Counted from the stretch's first letter, positions 45,268 to 53,630 are shown. The stretch: DNA of 64,000 bases from Aliiroseovarius subalbicans (GCF_022678625.1 NZ_JALBYQ010000006.1:54659-118658); one strand, 5' to 3'. The notes: generated by a model not told the origin, from the letters alone. Translations and numbers: made by a program.

Positions 45268-46365
45268 GTGGACTCAGAAAGCGAGAAATCGACCTCGGCG
45301 CCCTCCGACGCGTTTGATGATGCTCAGGTCGACGAGAGAGATCAAGAGGAAAGCGATACGATCGCCCTGCCCTCCCATATCGCCGGCTCCGGCGCCTTCG
45401 ATCGGTTGGTTGAGAATGCACGTGACTACGCCAAAGCCTCGACGGCCGAGAACACCAACAAGGCCTACGCCGCCGATTGGAAACACTTCGCCCGATGGTG
45501 CCGACTGAAGGGGACGGATCCGCTCCCTCCGTCGCCAGAGATGATCGGCCTCTATCTGACCGACCTGGCTGCACCAAGTAACGGGTCCCCTGCCCTATCG
45601 GTCTCGACCATAGATCGCCGCTTGTCCGGGCTTGCCTGGAACTACGCGCAACGGGGTTTCGCACTCGACCGCAAGAATCGCCACGTCGCCACCGTGCTGG
45701 CCGGCATCAAACGCAAGCACGCCCGCCCACCAGTGCAGAAAGAAGCCATCCTCCCCGAGGACATCCTCGCCATGGTCGCCACCCTGGGTTTCGATCTGCG
45801 CGGGCTGCGAGACAGAGCGATCTTGCTCATCGGATATGCCGGCGGTCTCAGGCGCTCAGAAATCGTCAGCCTGGATGTCGGGAAAGACGACACCCCTGAC
45901 TCTGCCGGTTGGATCGAGATCCTCGAGGATGGCGCGGTGCTGACGCTGAATGCCAAGACCGGCTGGCGCGAGGTCGAGATCGGGCGTGGATCTTCAGAAC
46001 AAACCTGCCCCGTGCACGCGCTGGAACAATGGCTACACTTCGCGAAGATCGATTTCGGACCGGTCTTCGTGCGCACCTCGCGCGATGGCAAAAAGGCGCT
46101 GGACGCCCGCCTGTCGGACAAACACGTCGCCCGCCTCATCAAGCAAACCGTGCTGAAATCTGGCATACGCGCGGAACTTCCTGAGAAAGACCGCCTTGCG
46201 CTGTTTTCGGGGCACAGCCTGCGTGCAGGTCTCGCCAGCTCAGCCGAAGTCGACGAGCGCTACGTCCAGAAACAGCTCGGGCACGCCTCTGCCGAGATGA
46301 CCCGCCGATACCAGCGCCGCCGCGACCGATTCCGGGTAAATCTGACCAAAGCCGCAGGCCTGTGA
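45268..46365 (+). CDS. tyrosine-type site-specific recombinase/integrase
   Basis: A 365-residue recombinase with an N-terminal core-binding domain (about 50-150) and a catalytic domain (about 165-360). The catalytic set is visible: Arg in GGLRRSEI, His/Arg in GHSLRAGLAS, His in QLGHASAEMT and Tyr in RRYQRRRDRF. The start is a GTG with a G-rich site upstream. It may integrate or resolve the module in which it sits. All catalytic residues look intact. Confidence 0.92.
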   Translation: MDSESEKSTSAPSDAFDDAQVDERDQEESDTIALPSHIAGSGAFDRLVENARDYAKASTAENTNKAYAADWKHFARWCRLKGTDPLPPSPEMIGLYLTDLAAPSNGSPALSVSTIDRRLSGLAWNYAQRGFALDRKNRHVATVLAGIKRKHARPPVQKEAILPEDILAMVATLGFDLRGLRDRAILLIGYAGGLRRSEIVSLDVGKDDTPDSAGWIEILEDGAVLTLNAKTGWREVEIGRGSSEQTCPVHALEQWLHFAKIDFGPVFVRTSRDGKKALDARLSDKHVARLIKQTVLKSGIRAELPEKDRLALFSGHSLRAGLASSAEVDERYVQKQLGHASAEMTRRYQRRRDRFRVNLTKAAGL

Positions 46366-46422
46366 ATGTGCCATCACTCGGTCGTTTAATAGCGATACCC
46401 TAAATTGCAAACGGCCGATTTC

Positions 46423-46785
46423 ATGCCCCTGATAGGCTATGCGCGCGTATCCACAGGGGATCAGACCCCCCTGCCCCAGTCTGAGGCCCTGAAATCTGCG
46501 GGATGTGTCGGTATCTTTGAGGAACACGCCTCAGGCGGCAATCGCGCGCGGCCCGTGCTTACTCGTGTCCTTGAACGCATCGGCAAGGGCGACACGCTGG
46601 TCGTCGTACGGATCGACCGTCTAGCGCGGTCTCTGTCGCACCTGCTGGAGGTGATCGAGCGTCTGGAGGCTATGCGCGAACGTACTCCGCGTGGGCGCAC
46701 AAGCTGGCAACCATCCTCCGTGAAGATGTTGCTGGAACGAGCAGAGCGACTTCGTCTCATCCCGACAGGATCGAGCCACGTCTAG
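46423..46785 (+). pseudogene. serine recombinase (TniR/resolvase-like), truncated
   Basis: The first 85 codons are a clear resolvase catalytic domain: LIGYARVSTGDQ with the nucleophile Ser, then DTLVVVRIDRLARSLSHLLEVIERLEA. After that point the sequence no longer matches the family (it should continue to about 180-200 residues with an HTH), so the C-terminus is replaced or frameshifted. In Tn5053-type elements, a resolvase follows tniQ, which fits this gene being the old tniR of the module. The sequence before the start (AACGGCCG) is also found before tniA. Confidence 0.75.
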
Positions 46786-46982
46786 GTATGACCTGCAGCC
46801 CGAATCCTGTAGAATCTGTCGGCACAGGCACCCTCAGAAGCCCGAATGTGTCAATAGTTGCATGGCTTTAGCTGATACCACCCAAACTCTCCAGATTAGC
46901 GGCCTGATACAGGAATGTCTGCACTTATTGCTACGATATCAATAGCTTGGGGAACTCTAGGTGCGGCAGTACCTATTGGTGC

Positions 46983-46991
46983 TGTGGATAA
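46983..46991 (-). other. perfect DnaA-box-like sequence
   Basis: TGTGGATAA is the complement of the consensus TTATCCACA. It lies 142 bases before repA. A single box does not prove an origin. Confidence 0.5.
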
Positions 46992-47047
46992 CTTTTCCAC
47001 TACATTTAGATTCTTCTTGCCGGACTCACTAGATCGTGGCATTCCAG

Positions 47048-47090
47048 TTCTGACGGCAAAATGCGTCAGGCACGCTGTACGCCGTCAGAA
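47048..47090. promoter_or_regulatory. 10-bp inverted repeat ahead of repA, possible operator or parS
   Basis: TTCTGACGGC (47048-47057) and GCCGTCAGAA (47081-47090) are exact reverse complements with a 23-base spacer. The site is 43 bases from the repA start. RepA/RepB operators in repABC plasmids are usually found in this position. Confidence 0.5.
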
Positions 47091-47132
47091 TGACAAAGAG
47101 CCTCTACAGAGGCCAAGCGTGGGCGGCAGGAC

Positions 47133-48332
47133 ATGGATGATCGTAACGTTGGATATGCGCAAGGCATAGGGTCTTCTGACATCGGGGCATTTGCCGACAA
47201 TCTGGCCGAGTCCTTGGATCGCCAGATGAAGATAGCTTTCGAACCCGAAGAGCGGAAATCCCTACGGCGTTTCAGTTCCACCGAAGTTGCCGGCCTCCTG
47301 CGCGTAAGCACGTCTAACCTGCGCAACCGGCACAAAGACGGCAGCTTCCCAGAAGTGCATACAGATAACCGCGGACACCGGTTCTACACAGCCCAAGAGG
47401 TTGACGAATTGCGTAATATCTTGGAGCGCACAGGAAAGAACGCCGAAGCTTATCGACCAGGTCGACGCGATGGCGACCGGCTTCAGGTGATATCTGTCGT
47501 CAACTTCAAAGGCGGTTCGTCAAAAACAACAGCAACAATCCATCTTGCGCAGCGGTATGCCTTGCGCGGCTACCGTGTTTTGGTCCTGGATCTCGATCCG
47601 CAAGCAAGTTTGACCACGTTTTTCGGCTTTCGGCCTGAGCTCGAGTTCGCCGAGGGCGGCACAATCTATGATGCTCTGAGATATGAGGAGCAAGTTCCAC
47701 TCTCGAACGTCATCCAAAAGACCTACTTCCATAAGCTCGACATGGTTCCAGCCGGTTTGATGCTCTCAGAGTACGAAACTGAGACCGCAAACGCCCTCGC
47801 CCGTCGCGTACAGCCCATCTTTGCGGAGCGCCTAGCCTTAGCACTTGAAGAGGTTGAGGCAAACTACGACATCGTTTTGATCGACTGCCCGCCTCAACTA
47901 GGCTTTCTGACCCTAACGGCGTTGGCAGCCTCGACGGGGCTCTTGGTAACGGTCGTGCCAGGCATGCTCGACATCGCTTCCATGAGCCAATTCCTGAAAC
48001 TTGCTTCAGAAACGGTAAAGGCCGTGGAAGAAGCGATTGGACGGCGTGTTACATGGGATTTCGTCAAATTTCTCATCACAAGATACGAGCCTTCTGATGG
48101 GCCGCAGACCCAAATGGCTGGCTATCTGAGATCAATTCTCGCTGGCCAGGTCATGACTGAACCCATGCTGAAATCCACCGCAATCTCTGACGCCGGAATG
48201 ACGCAACAAACCGTCTACGAAGTCGATCCGAGCCAATTCATCAGGAAGACGATTGATCGCGCACTGACCAGCGTGAACGGCGTTGCCGATGAACTGGAGC
48301 AGACGATCCAAATGGCATGGGGGCGTCGCTAA
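47133..48332 (+). CDS. repA: plasmid partition protein RepA (ParA ATPase)
   Basis: A 399-residue ParA-type ATPase with an N-terminal HTH of the MerR/ParA kind (about 45-100; RRFSSTEVAGLLRVSTSNLRN) that binds the operator. The deviant Walker A NFKGGSSKTT is at residues 124-133, Walker A' is VLVLDLDPQASLT and Walker B VLIDCPPQLG. It segregates the plasmid with RepB and represses the operon. The stop overlaps the repB start (TAATG). Length and layout fit the repABC family. Confidence 0.95.
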   Translation: MDDRNVGYAQGIGSSDIGAFADNLAESLDRQMKIAFEPEERKSLRRFSSTEVAGLLRVSTSNLRNRHKDGSFPEVHTDNRGHRFYTAQEVDELRNILERTGKNAEAYRPGRRDGDRLQVISVVNFKGGSSKTTATIHLAQRYALRGYRVLVLDLDPQASLTTFFGFRPELEFAEGGTIYDALRYEEQVPLSNVIQKTYFHKLDMVPAGLMLSEYETETANALARRVQPIFAERLALALEEVEANYDIVLIDCPPQLGFLTLTALAASTGLLVTVVPGMLDIASMSQFLKLASETVKAVEEAIGRRVTWDFVKFLITRYEPSDGPQTQMAGYLRSILAGQVMTEPMLKSTAISDAGMTQQTVYEVDPSQFIRKTIDRALTSVNGVADELEQTIQMAWGRR

Positions 48333-49300
48333 TGGCCCGAAACATCTTCAACCAATCTCCAAAGGACGAGAAGGAGAGCGCGGCCCCCTCCCCTACCCCG
48401 CCAAAAGCGGCTAAGCTGCCGGGATCTGTTGGCGGATTGCGCGACTCTTTGCGTGAGATCACAGCAAACTCTATCCGCGACATCAAGCCCGATCAGATTG
48501 ACATGGATGGGCTGCGCGATCGGTTGGTGCTGGAAGATTCCAGCATCGATGAGTTGGCCGAGAGCATTCGCAAGCATGGCCAACAAGTGCCAATCATGGT
48601 CCGTCCATCAGCCCAACCGGACAGATACCGCATCGTCTACGGCCGCCGCAGGCTTGCGGCGATCCGTAAGGTCGGTGGAACGGTTAAGGCGATCGTTCGA
48701 ACCTTGGATGACGACGCTTCTCTGATCGCTCAGGGCCAGGAGAACAACCTCAGGCTTGATCCGTCTTTCATAGAAAAATCCCTGTTTATCAAAGAGATGC
48801 AGGAAGCCGGGTACAAACCCGGTGTCATTCAGGATGCTCTGGGCCTGACCCGGCAAGGCGTATCCAACCACAGGGTCGTCATAGAGCAACTGCCTAACGG
48901 GCTTGTACAACTCATCGGGCCAGCACATGGCATCGGACGACGGCAATGGGGTGATCTAGCAGCCTTATCAATGAAGGTAGATTTGGTGGATATCGCTAAA
49001 GAGGCTATCGTCACCCTGCCCGACGACACTCCAAGTTCCGAAAAATTTCAGGCGGTCTACTCGGCTTGCTCAAGCAAAACACGTAGCGACAAAAAGCCAC
49101 CCAATCGTGGTCTGACATCGGTCATCAAGGATGAGAACGGCAGTTCTTTGGGCACACTCACAGTCGATGAGAAAGCAATCTCTATCAAGGTCGCCAAAAA
49201 GGACAATCCAGAATTCGGCCAATGGCTCGAAGAGCGCGTGGGAGACACGCTTTTGCAACTCTTTGAACAATGGCGGAATGAGAGAGGCTCTGGGTCCTAA
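48332..49300 (+). CDS. repB: plasmid partition protein RepB (ParB family)
   Basis: A 322-residue ParB-type centromere-binding protein. It has the N-terminal RepA-interaction stretch, a ParB nuclease-like domain (VPIMVRPSAQPDRYRIVYGRRRLAA) and an HTH (LGLTRQGVSNHRVVIEQLP). It should bind palindromes such as those at 50596 and 50730. The start at 48332 overlaps the repA stop by one base; an ATG 15 bases earlier is in frame but lies inside repA. Confidence 0.94.
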   Translation: MARNIFNQSPKDEKESAAPSPTPPKAAKLPGSVGGLRDSLREITANSIRDIKPDQIDMDGLRDRLVLEDSSIDELAESIRKHGQQVPIMVRPSAQPDRYRIVYGRRRLAAIRKVGGTVKAIVRTLDDDASLIAQGQENNLRLDPSFIEKSLFIKEMQEAGYKPGVIQDALGLTRQGVSNHRVVIEQLPNGLVQLIGPAHGIGRRQWGDLAALSMKVDLVDIAKEAIVTLPDDTPSSEKFQAVYSACSSKTRSDKKPPNRGLTSVIKDENGSSLGTLTVDEKAISIKVAKKDNPEFGQWLEERVGDTLLQLFEQWRNERGSGS

Positions 49301-49349
49301 CCCAGGCCACACAGAGGAACACGAGCAAAGGAGAAAAGCGAAGACCCGA

Positions 49350-49402
49350 AAGAAAAGAGCCCCCCAAAGTTTCCCTTGGAGAGCCCTCATCATTCGATTA
49401 GC
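49350..49402 (-). ncRNA. antisense ctRNA of the repABC unit (repB-repC spacer)
   Basis: A minus-strand promoter (-35 TTGACC, 17-base spacer, -10 TACATC) faces a strong intrinsic terminator, which predicts an RNA of about 53 bases. Known repABC plasmids carry an antisense RNA of 50-60 bases in exactly this spacer; it blocks RepC synthesis and sets copy number and incompatibility. The ends are estimates. Confidence 0.72.
49360..49383 (-). terminator. intrinsic terminator of the ctRNA
   Basis: On the minus strand, CTCTCCAAGG pairs (with some G-U pairs) with CTTTGGGGGG around a GAAA tetraloop. CTCTTTTCTTT follows immediately. The fold is a standard rho-independent terminator. Confidence 0.7.
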
Positions 49403-49408
49403 ACTCAT

Positions 49409-49437
49409 GATGTAGCAACCTCCAGCATACTGGTCAA
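49409..49437 (-). promoter_or_regulatory. promoter of the ctRNA
   Basis: Minus-strand TTGACC (49437-49432) and TACATC (49414-49409) with a 17-base spacer match sigma-70-type elements. Transcription would begin near 49402. Confidence 0.6.
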
Positions 49438-49441
49438 GAGT

Positions 49442-49454
49442 CACCGATTCGGTG
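49442..49454 (+). promoter_or_regulatory. palindrome in the repC mRNA leader
   Basis: CACCGATTCGGTG is a 13-base palindrome followed closely by a T-rich stretch (tttattgccttttt, about 49463-49477). In repABC plasmids, a leader stem next to the ctRNA gene can end the repC message early or hide the repC ribosome site. The match in position makes such attenuation likely. Confidence 0.5.
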
Positions 49455-49538
49455 GACCAAGTTTTATTGCCTTTTTCCGAGAGAAATCGAGGGAAGAGAC
49501 GGGGAAGTTGTGGGCCGAACGGTCGTCGTGAATAAACC

Positions 49539-50594
49539 ATGGCATTTACAAAACTGTCGATCGGAGCCGCAGGTGCTGATGCAACCCGCAGCTCAATTCC
49601 CGCATCTGAAACCGACGTCTGGACCATCTTCAGAGCCTTGAGAGATGCACGCAGCGTGTTTGGTCTACGTCCTGGCCACATACAGACACTTCAAGCCATG
49701 CTCAGTTTTCTGAAGCCTGGCCATGGTGAAACGGTTTTTGCGTCGAACAATTCCATCTGCCAGCGCATTGGCGGAATCGACGAACGGACGCTCCGCAGGC
49801 ACATCAACCGCTTCGTTGAACTCGGATTCATCAAGCGCCATGACAGCTCGAACCGAAAACGCTACCGCGTTCGCTCATCCGGTGGGGACTGCATCAGTTA
49901 TGGTTTGTCTCTCGCCCCCCTACTCCAACGTGCGGGCGAGCTTATCGCCATCGCGCAAGAGATGGAGAATAACCGGCGGGATCGGATATTTGTACGCAAA
50001 CAGATCCTTACCAAACTCGCCCATTTGGAAGAACACGATCCCAGCAACTCATTCATCGACCTTGCACGGAGAGCTCTGCGAAGGAAGCTGAGCCTCCCCG
50101 AATACCGCGCACTGCTCGCCGACACAGACGCAGAATGCCAGAGTTTGTCCACCCCGGATGACCCACCAGAAGCAATGGAACTGCCCGCCAATGACGGACA
50201 AACTGTCCGGCACCAATCTAAGTCTGAAGAAGAAAATAAAGATTTAGATAGCAACGTAGCCAATGAAGCTCTGAGACCAGACTTGCTGACTTCTGTCTGC
50301 GATCAGGCAACATCATTCTCTACAGAAAGACCTAAAAACTGGTTAGATATTGAGAATCATGCTCGAACCCTCGCTCCGATGATGGGCATTCACCCAGAAA
50401 CATTCGAGAAAGCCAAGAATGCTGTAGGAGCTCAGAAAGCGTCATGCGCGATCTTCATCATGCTACAGCTTGGACAACGCATCAGGGATTTCGGAGCGTA
50501 TTTTCACAGTATCACTCTGGGACAACGCAAAGATCAGTTTGATCCGTTAGCTTTGGTCAAGCGACTGTCTGAAACCAACGAGCGAACTGTCTAA
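49539..50594 (+). CDS. repC: plasmid replication initiator RepC
   Basis: A 351-residue RepC-type initiator, essential for repABC plasmid replication. The N-terminal winged-helix region has TVFASNNSICQRIGGIDERTLRRHINRFVELGFI and the C-terminal domain is rich in conserved aromatic and basic residues (ILQLGQRIRDFGAYFHSI-like). The length is a little shorter than many RepC proteins. An AT-rich stretch in the middle of the gene (about 50216-50345) is where the origin of repABC plasmids usually lies. It is separated from repB by the antisense RNA gene. Confidence 0.93.
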   Translation: MAFTKLSIGAAGADATRSSIPASETDVWTIFRALRDARSVFGLRPGHIQTLQAMLSFLKPGHGETVFASNNSICQRIGGIDERTLRRHINRFVELGFIKRHDSSNRKRYRVRSSGGDCISYGLSLAPLLQRAGELIAIAQEMENNRRDRIFVRKQILTKLAHLEEHDPSNSFIDLARRALRRKLSLPEYRALLADTDAECQSLSTPDDPPEAMELPANDGQTVRHQSKSEEENKDLDSNVANEALRPDLLTSVCDQATSFSTERPKNWLDIENHARTLAPMMGIHPETFEKAKNAVGAQKASCAIFIMLQLGQRIRDFGAYFHSITLGQRKDQFDPLALVKRLSETNERTV

Positions 50595-50595
50595 T

Positions 50596-50611
50596 GTCCA
50601 CCGCGGTGGAC
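50596..50611. repeat. perfect 16-bp palindrome downstream of repC (candidate parS, copy 1)
   Basis: GTCCACCGCGGTGGAC starts two bases after the repC stop. An identical copy is found at 50730. Paired or repeated palindromes near repC are the RepB-binding centromere sites of Rhodobacterales repABC plasmids, and their sequence marks the compatibility group. Confidence 0.75.
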
Positions 50612-50729
50612 GTCTAACCGGAAGCCAACCTTATGACAGCGATATCTTACCAAACGCTTCACAGCGTCCACGCCACAACACTCTTGAGCAGCGCTTCTTG
50701 GTCATTCAGTTTATGTTGGACCAGCAGAT

Positions 50730-50745
50730 GTCCACCGCGGTGGAC
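50730..50745. repeat. perfect 16-bp palindrome (candidate parS, copy 2)
   Basis: GTCCACCGCGGTGGAC again; with the flanking T and A the palindrome is 18 bases long. Its centre is 134 bases from that of the first copy. The rest of the 50612-50989 interval has no supported gene. Confidence 0.75.
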
Positions 50746-50989
50746 AAATGACACACGAGTGAGCCGCAGAGGCCAAATCCGAAGTGCATTTGTCATTGAT
50801 GGAACCCGCTTTACAGCGATGATAAAACTGGCCCAGCCCACCGAGTGCGCGATCTGCTCAAGGGTCGCTTACGGAAACCATTCGCTGAACGTCTACAATG
50901 TCGCCGCTGAAAGTTTGCTGCGCCGGTCATTTTATCCTCGGCGGGCACTATTTGCCCTATCCATCATTCGAAAGCTCTGGCCTAGCGGA

Positions 50990-51502
50990 TCACATACGTG
51001 ACAGCCGATCTTCGTCGTCCACGACATCAAGGATGCAACCTTCGCTGCTCCAGTTCCACAACACGATGTTGAAGTCCGATGCAGGCGCGCCCTTCGCAAA
51101 GCTCCTGATCAGAAGTCCTGCAAAACTATCTGCGATAAGCCTACTGGCAAAATCCTGCGTAGGCACCGCTTGGCCGTCAAGCATCCTCGTACGCCACGCA
51201 GGGTCAGCAAGCAAGGTCGCGGGCATGCTGTATTGCTCTAGGGCGTCCTCGTTTCGGGTATCAAAAATCGGGCCGAGGCTCGCAGCATATGACACCAGAA
51301 TTGTGGGTTGCAGGCTACCTACCTGATTGGCTTCCCGGAGCGCCGTGGTAGGATCAAGCGCAGTGTAGAGGGCAGGCGTGCCCTTTGTATTGAATCGGCC
51401 ACCATAGAGTTCGGCACCACGTCCGGAGAGGGGCTCGCGCGCATAGACCGGGTTCAGGGCCCGATAAAGCGGCCCCGTATAGCGCCCATCCTTCAGAGGC
51501 AT
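50990..51502 (-). CDS. RES-domain toxin
   Basis: A 170-residue RES-family protein. These toxins degrade NAD or modify a target by ADP-ribosylation-like chemistry. The conserved blocks are visible: LYRALNPVYA, the loop GAELYGGRFNTKG, ALYTALDPTTALRE and the C-terminal IVLWNW. The gene overlaps the antitoxin stop by one base (TGATG), in the usual antitoxin-toxin order. It should stabilise the plasmid by killing or slowing plasmid-free cells. Confidence 0.9.
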   Translation of the reverse strand: MPLKDGRYTGPLYRALNPVYAREPLSGRGAELYGGRFNTKGTPALYTALDPTTALREANQVGSLQPTILVSYAASLGPIFDTRNEDALEQYSMPATLLADPAWRTRMLDGQAVPTQDFASRLIADSFAGLLIRSFAKGAPASDFNIVLWNWSSEGCILDVVDDEDRLSRM

Positions 51503-51852
51503 CAGGCGAAGACGCCCGCGTCCACTGCGTCGACGTATTCAAGAACCTGCTGCGCTTTGCCTTCCTGAACGAGCTGCATAGCAGTCCTGCCATCAAAGCC
51601 GGGCAGGGGCTCTGACCGGTACCACGCATAGGCCATTAGTTCCGACCCAAAGCGGGGTTCGACCTTGTTCAGCACCTCGACCAACTCGCGCAAACGACGC
51701 TGCGTCTTATCAGACCCGATACGCGCCCTCCGTTGCAGGGCGTCCTTGCCGAGGCCCACAGTCAAGGCGATCTCCTCAGCCGAGGTGCGCAACGCCGCAG
51801 CGATCTTTCGCGGTTCGAACTGTCCGCCTTCGGCGAAGTTTGTAATGTGCAT
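51502..51852 (-). CDS. Xre/MbcA/ParS-type antitoxin
   Basis: A 116-residue antitoxin with a helix-turn-helix-like N-terminal region (about 10-60; LRTSAEEIALTVGLGKDALQRRAR) and the C-terminal domain that binds RES toxins (AYAWYRSEPLPGFDGRTAMQLVQEG). It precedes and is coupled to the toxin gene. It probably represses its own promoter, which should lie in 51853-51950. Confidence 0.9.
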   Translation of the reverse strand: MHITNFAEGGQFEPRKIAAALRTSAEEIALTVGLGKDALQRRARIGSDKTQRRLRELVEVLNKVEPRFGSELMAYAWYRSEPLPGFDGRTAMQLVQEGKAQQVLEYVDAVDAGVFA

Positions 51853-52290
51853 ACTCTGCTACCTTTCGGTTATTCTGACGGTATATAGCGACAATATTAC
51901 TGAACTACAAGCTTCCGGAGGTTTATTCCCTTCGTTTACGTTGGTATCTGCATCTCTCGACATCGCGCGTCGCGTCGGTAGTTGTTGGTTTGTAAGTTTC
52001 AGACTTGTGCGGTGAAACAAGTTTTGCCGATCTCTGACGCGAGATAAGTATCTGATATTAAGAAGGACTGTAGGAAGTCAGGGACAGATTTGCCGATATA
52101 CCTTGCCGATCCTGAGTCCCAATCAGGACTTGTTGCTTGAAATCACGGTAACCCGCAGGTGTGTCGGACCCTCGCCTGTTACCTCGGTTCTATTAGCCCG
52201 CTGAAAGTGAAAGTGTCCTTCGGGGTTTGTGACTGACGGAAGAGAGGTCTTAGGGGTTCCGGCCTGACTTACCCGACAAAGGGCATTCCC
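51853..52290. other. intergenic region between the toxin-antitoxin pair and the ardC locus
   Basis: No coding region is supported in 438 bases. The region must hold divergent promoters for the antitoxin (minus) and the ardC locus (plus). A small inverted repeat, AGTCC...GGACT at about 52116-52131, is present. Confidence 0.5.
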
Positions 52291-52785
52291 ATGCAAACAG
52301 GTGTCTTGCGCGTGTTGCGCGCGACCGCTTCCTCGTGGTGGTGGCGGCACAAGGAACTGCGCCGAACCGGCCAGACAGAGCCGGCGCGGCGGTTCGAACG
52401 CGAGGCCATTCTCCGCGATCTCGGCTATCTACGGCAGGCAGCCATCCTGCTGTACGCCCATGTGATCTGCGGTGAAGGCGGCACGTTCATCCATCTCGGC
52501 TGGACCACCGTGTCCACTTTCGCCCCGATCGAGCGTTTCCCCTTGGCCGCACTCGCGGTCGCGCGTGGGACGCCGTTCATCGATATCCGTCCCATCACCA
52601 ACATTCGAAAGGAAGCCAGCCATGGCACGTTCCCACACGTCCAAATTCGATGCCTCCGAGGTCATCACGAACGAAATCATCCGCATCATCGAGCGCGGGG
52701 TCCTGCCGTGGCGCAAGCCCTGGACCGCAGGTGGCAGTTCCCGCCCACTCCGGCACAACGGAGAGGCCTACCAGGGCGTCAATAA
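52291..52785 (+). CDS. hypothetical protein overlapping ardC
   Basis: A 164-codon open frame starting MQTGVLRVLRATASSWWWRH. Third codon positions are strongly G or C up to about codon 110, as in the neighbouring genes, so the first part is probably a real coding sequence. The last 55 codons run through the start of ardC in another frame and are doubtful; a frameshift may have removed the original stop. An AAAGGG ribosome site precedes the ATG. I do not recognise the family. Confidence 0.45.
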   Translation: MQTGVLRVLRATASSWWWRHKELRRTGQTEPARRFEREAILRDLGYLRQAAILLYAHVICGEGGTFIHLGWTTVSTFAPIERFPLAALAVARGTPFIDIRPITNIRKEASHGTFPHVQIRCLRGHHERNHPHHRARGPAVAQALDRRWQFPPTPAQRRGLPGRQ

Positions 52786-53560
52786 CTTCCTGCTGACCAT
52801 GCGGACGCTGATGGCGGGCCACAGCTCGCCTTTCTGGATGACCATCCCGCAAGCAAATGCCCTGGGAGCCAGGGTGCGCAAGGGAGAGAAGTCCTCAGTG
52901 GTGGTTTACTATGGACAGAGCCGGACGCCGGGGCAGGGGGATGAGAAAACCGACGATGTTGACCCAGATGGTGACGAGGCTCGTGTCTTCCGGTTCCAGA
53001 AATCTTACCGTGTCTTCAACGCCTGCCAGATCGAGGGACTGCCGGACAGCTTCCATCCCGACCCGGACCCAACGCCGGAGCATCCACCCGCAGAGCCCAT
53101 TGCCCATATGCAGGCCTTCTTCGAGGCCATCGACATCACCACGGTGTTCACGGGCAGCGAGGCCTACTACCTGCCGCCGGTCGACAAGGTTTACATGCCG
53201 ACCATCACGCGGTTCCATGACCCGCGGAATTTCTACGGTGTCTGGGCGCATGAAATGGCCCATGCCACCAAGGCGCGCCATCGCTTGAACCGTGACTATG
53301 GCCTCTCGCGGTTCGGCAACACGGCCTATGCCCGCGAGGAGATCGTGGCCGAGCTGACCTCCTGTTTCCTGGGACAGGAGCTTGGCTTCACGGCGCATAC
53401 GCTCGAGATGAACGCGGCTTACCTCTACAACTGGTTGCGCGTCCTGCGCTCGGACAAACAGGCGATCTTCAAGCACGCCGCGGATGCACAGCGCGCCTGC
53501 GACTACCTGGTCGCGCGGTCGGAGGCGGGCAGGGCAGGGGAGACCGATCAGGCCGCCTGA
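52622..53560 (+). CDS. ardC: ArdC-like antirestriction / ssDNA-binding protein with zincin-like domain
   Basis: A 312-residue protein. The N-terminal ArdC single-strand DNA-binding domain (about 5-130) has ERGVLPWRKPW and YQGVNNFLLTM. The C-terminal metallopeptidase-like domain has WAHEMAHATKARHR (His210, Glu211, His214) and a downstream glutamate in REEIVAELTSCF. ArdC proteins shield incoming plasmid DNA from restriction during conjugation. The start at 52622 fits the family; earlier in-frame starts do not. It suggests that this replicon is or was transferred by conjugation. Confidence 0.9.
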   Translation: MARSHTSKFDASEVITNEIIRIIERGVLPWRKPWTAGGSSRPLRHNGEAYQGVNNFLLTMRTLMAGHSSPFWMTIPQANALGARVRKGEKSSVVVYYGQSRTPGQGDEKTDDVDPDGDEARVFRFQKSYRVFNACQIEGLPDSFHPDPDPTPEHPPAEPIAHMQAFFEAIDITTVFTGSEAYYLPPVDKVYMPTITRFHDPRNFYGVWAHEMAHATKARHRLNRDYGLSRFGNTAYAREEIVAELTSCFLGQELGFTAHTLEMNAAYLYNWLRVLRSDKQAIFKHAADAQRACDYLVARSEAGRAGETDQAA

Positions 53561-53630
53561 CGGCCCGTGGGCCGGTAAAGGGAAAGAGGGCTTTGGGAAG
53601 GGTGTTTCAAACCTCTCAAAGGACAGACCC

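Larger units (their letters stand above)
46786..47132. promoter_or_regulatory. leader region upstream of repA
   Basis: No coding region is supported in these 347 bases. They hold a perfect DnaA-box-like sequence (46983-46991), a 10-base inverted repeat (47048-47090) and a short hairpin GCCTC TACA GAGGC at 47100-47113, just ahead of the repA start. Autoregulation by RepA/RepB of the repABC promoter is expected here. Confidence 0.55.

Noticed and set aside
46915..47169. 84-codon plus-strand open frame upstream of repA
   Set aside because: It runs through the inverted repeat and hairpin of the repA leader and has no recognisable domain.
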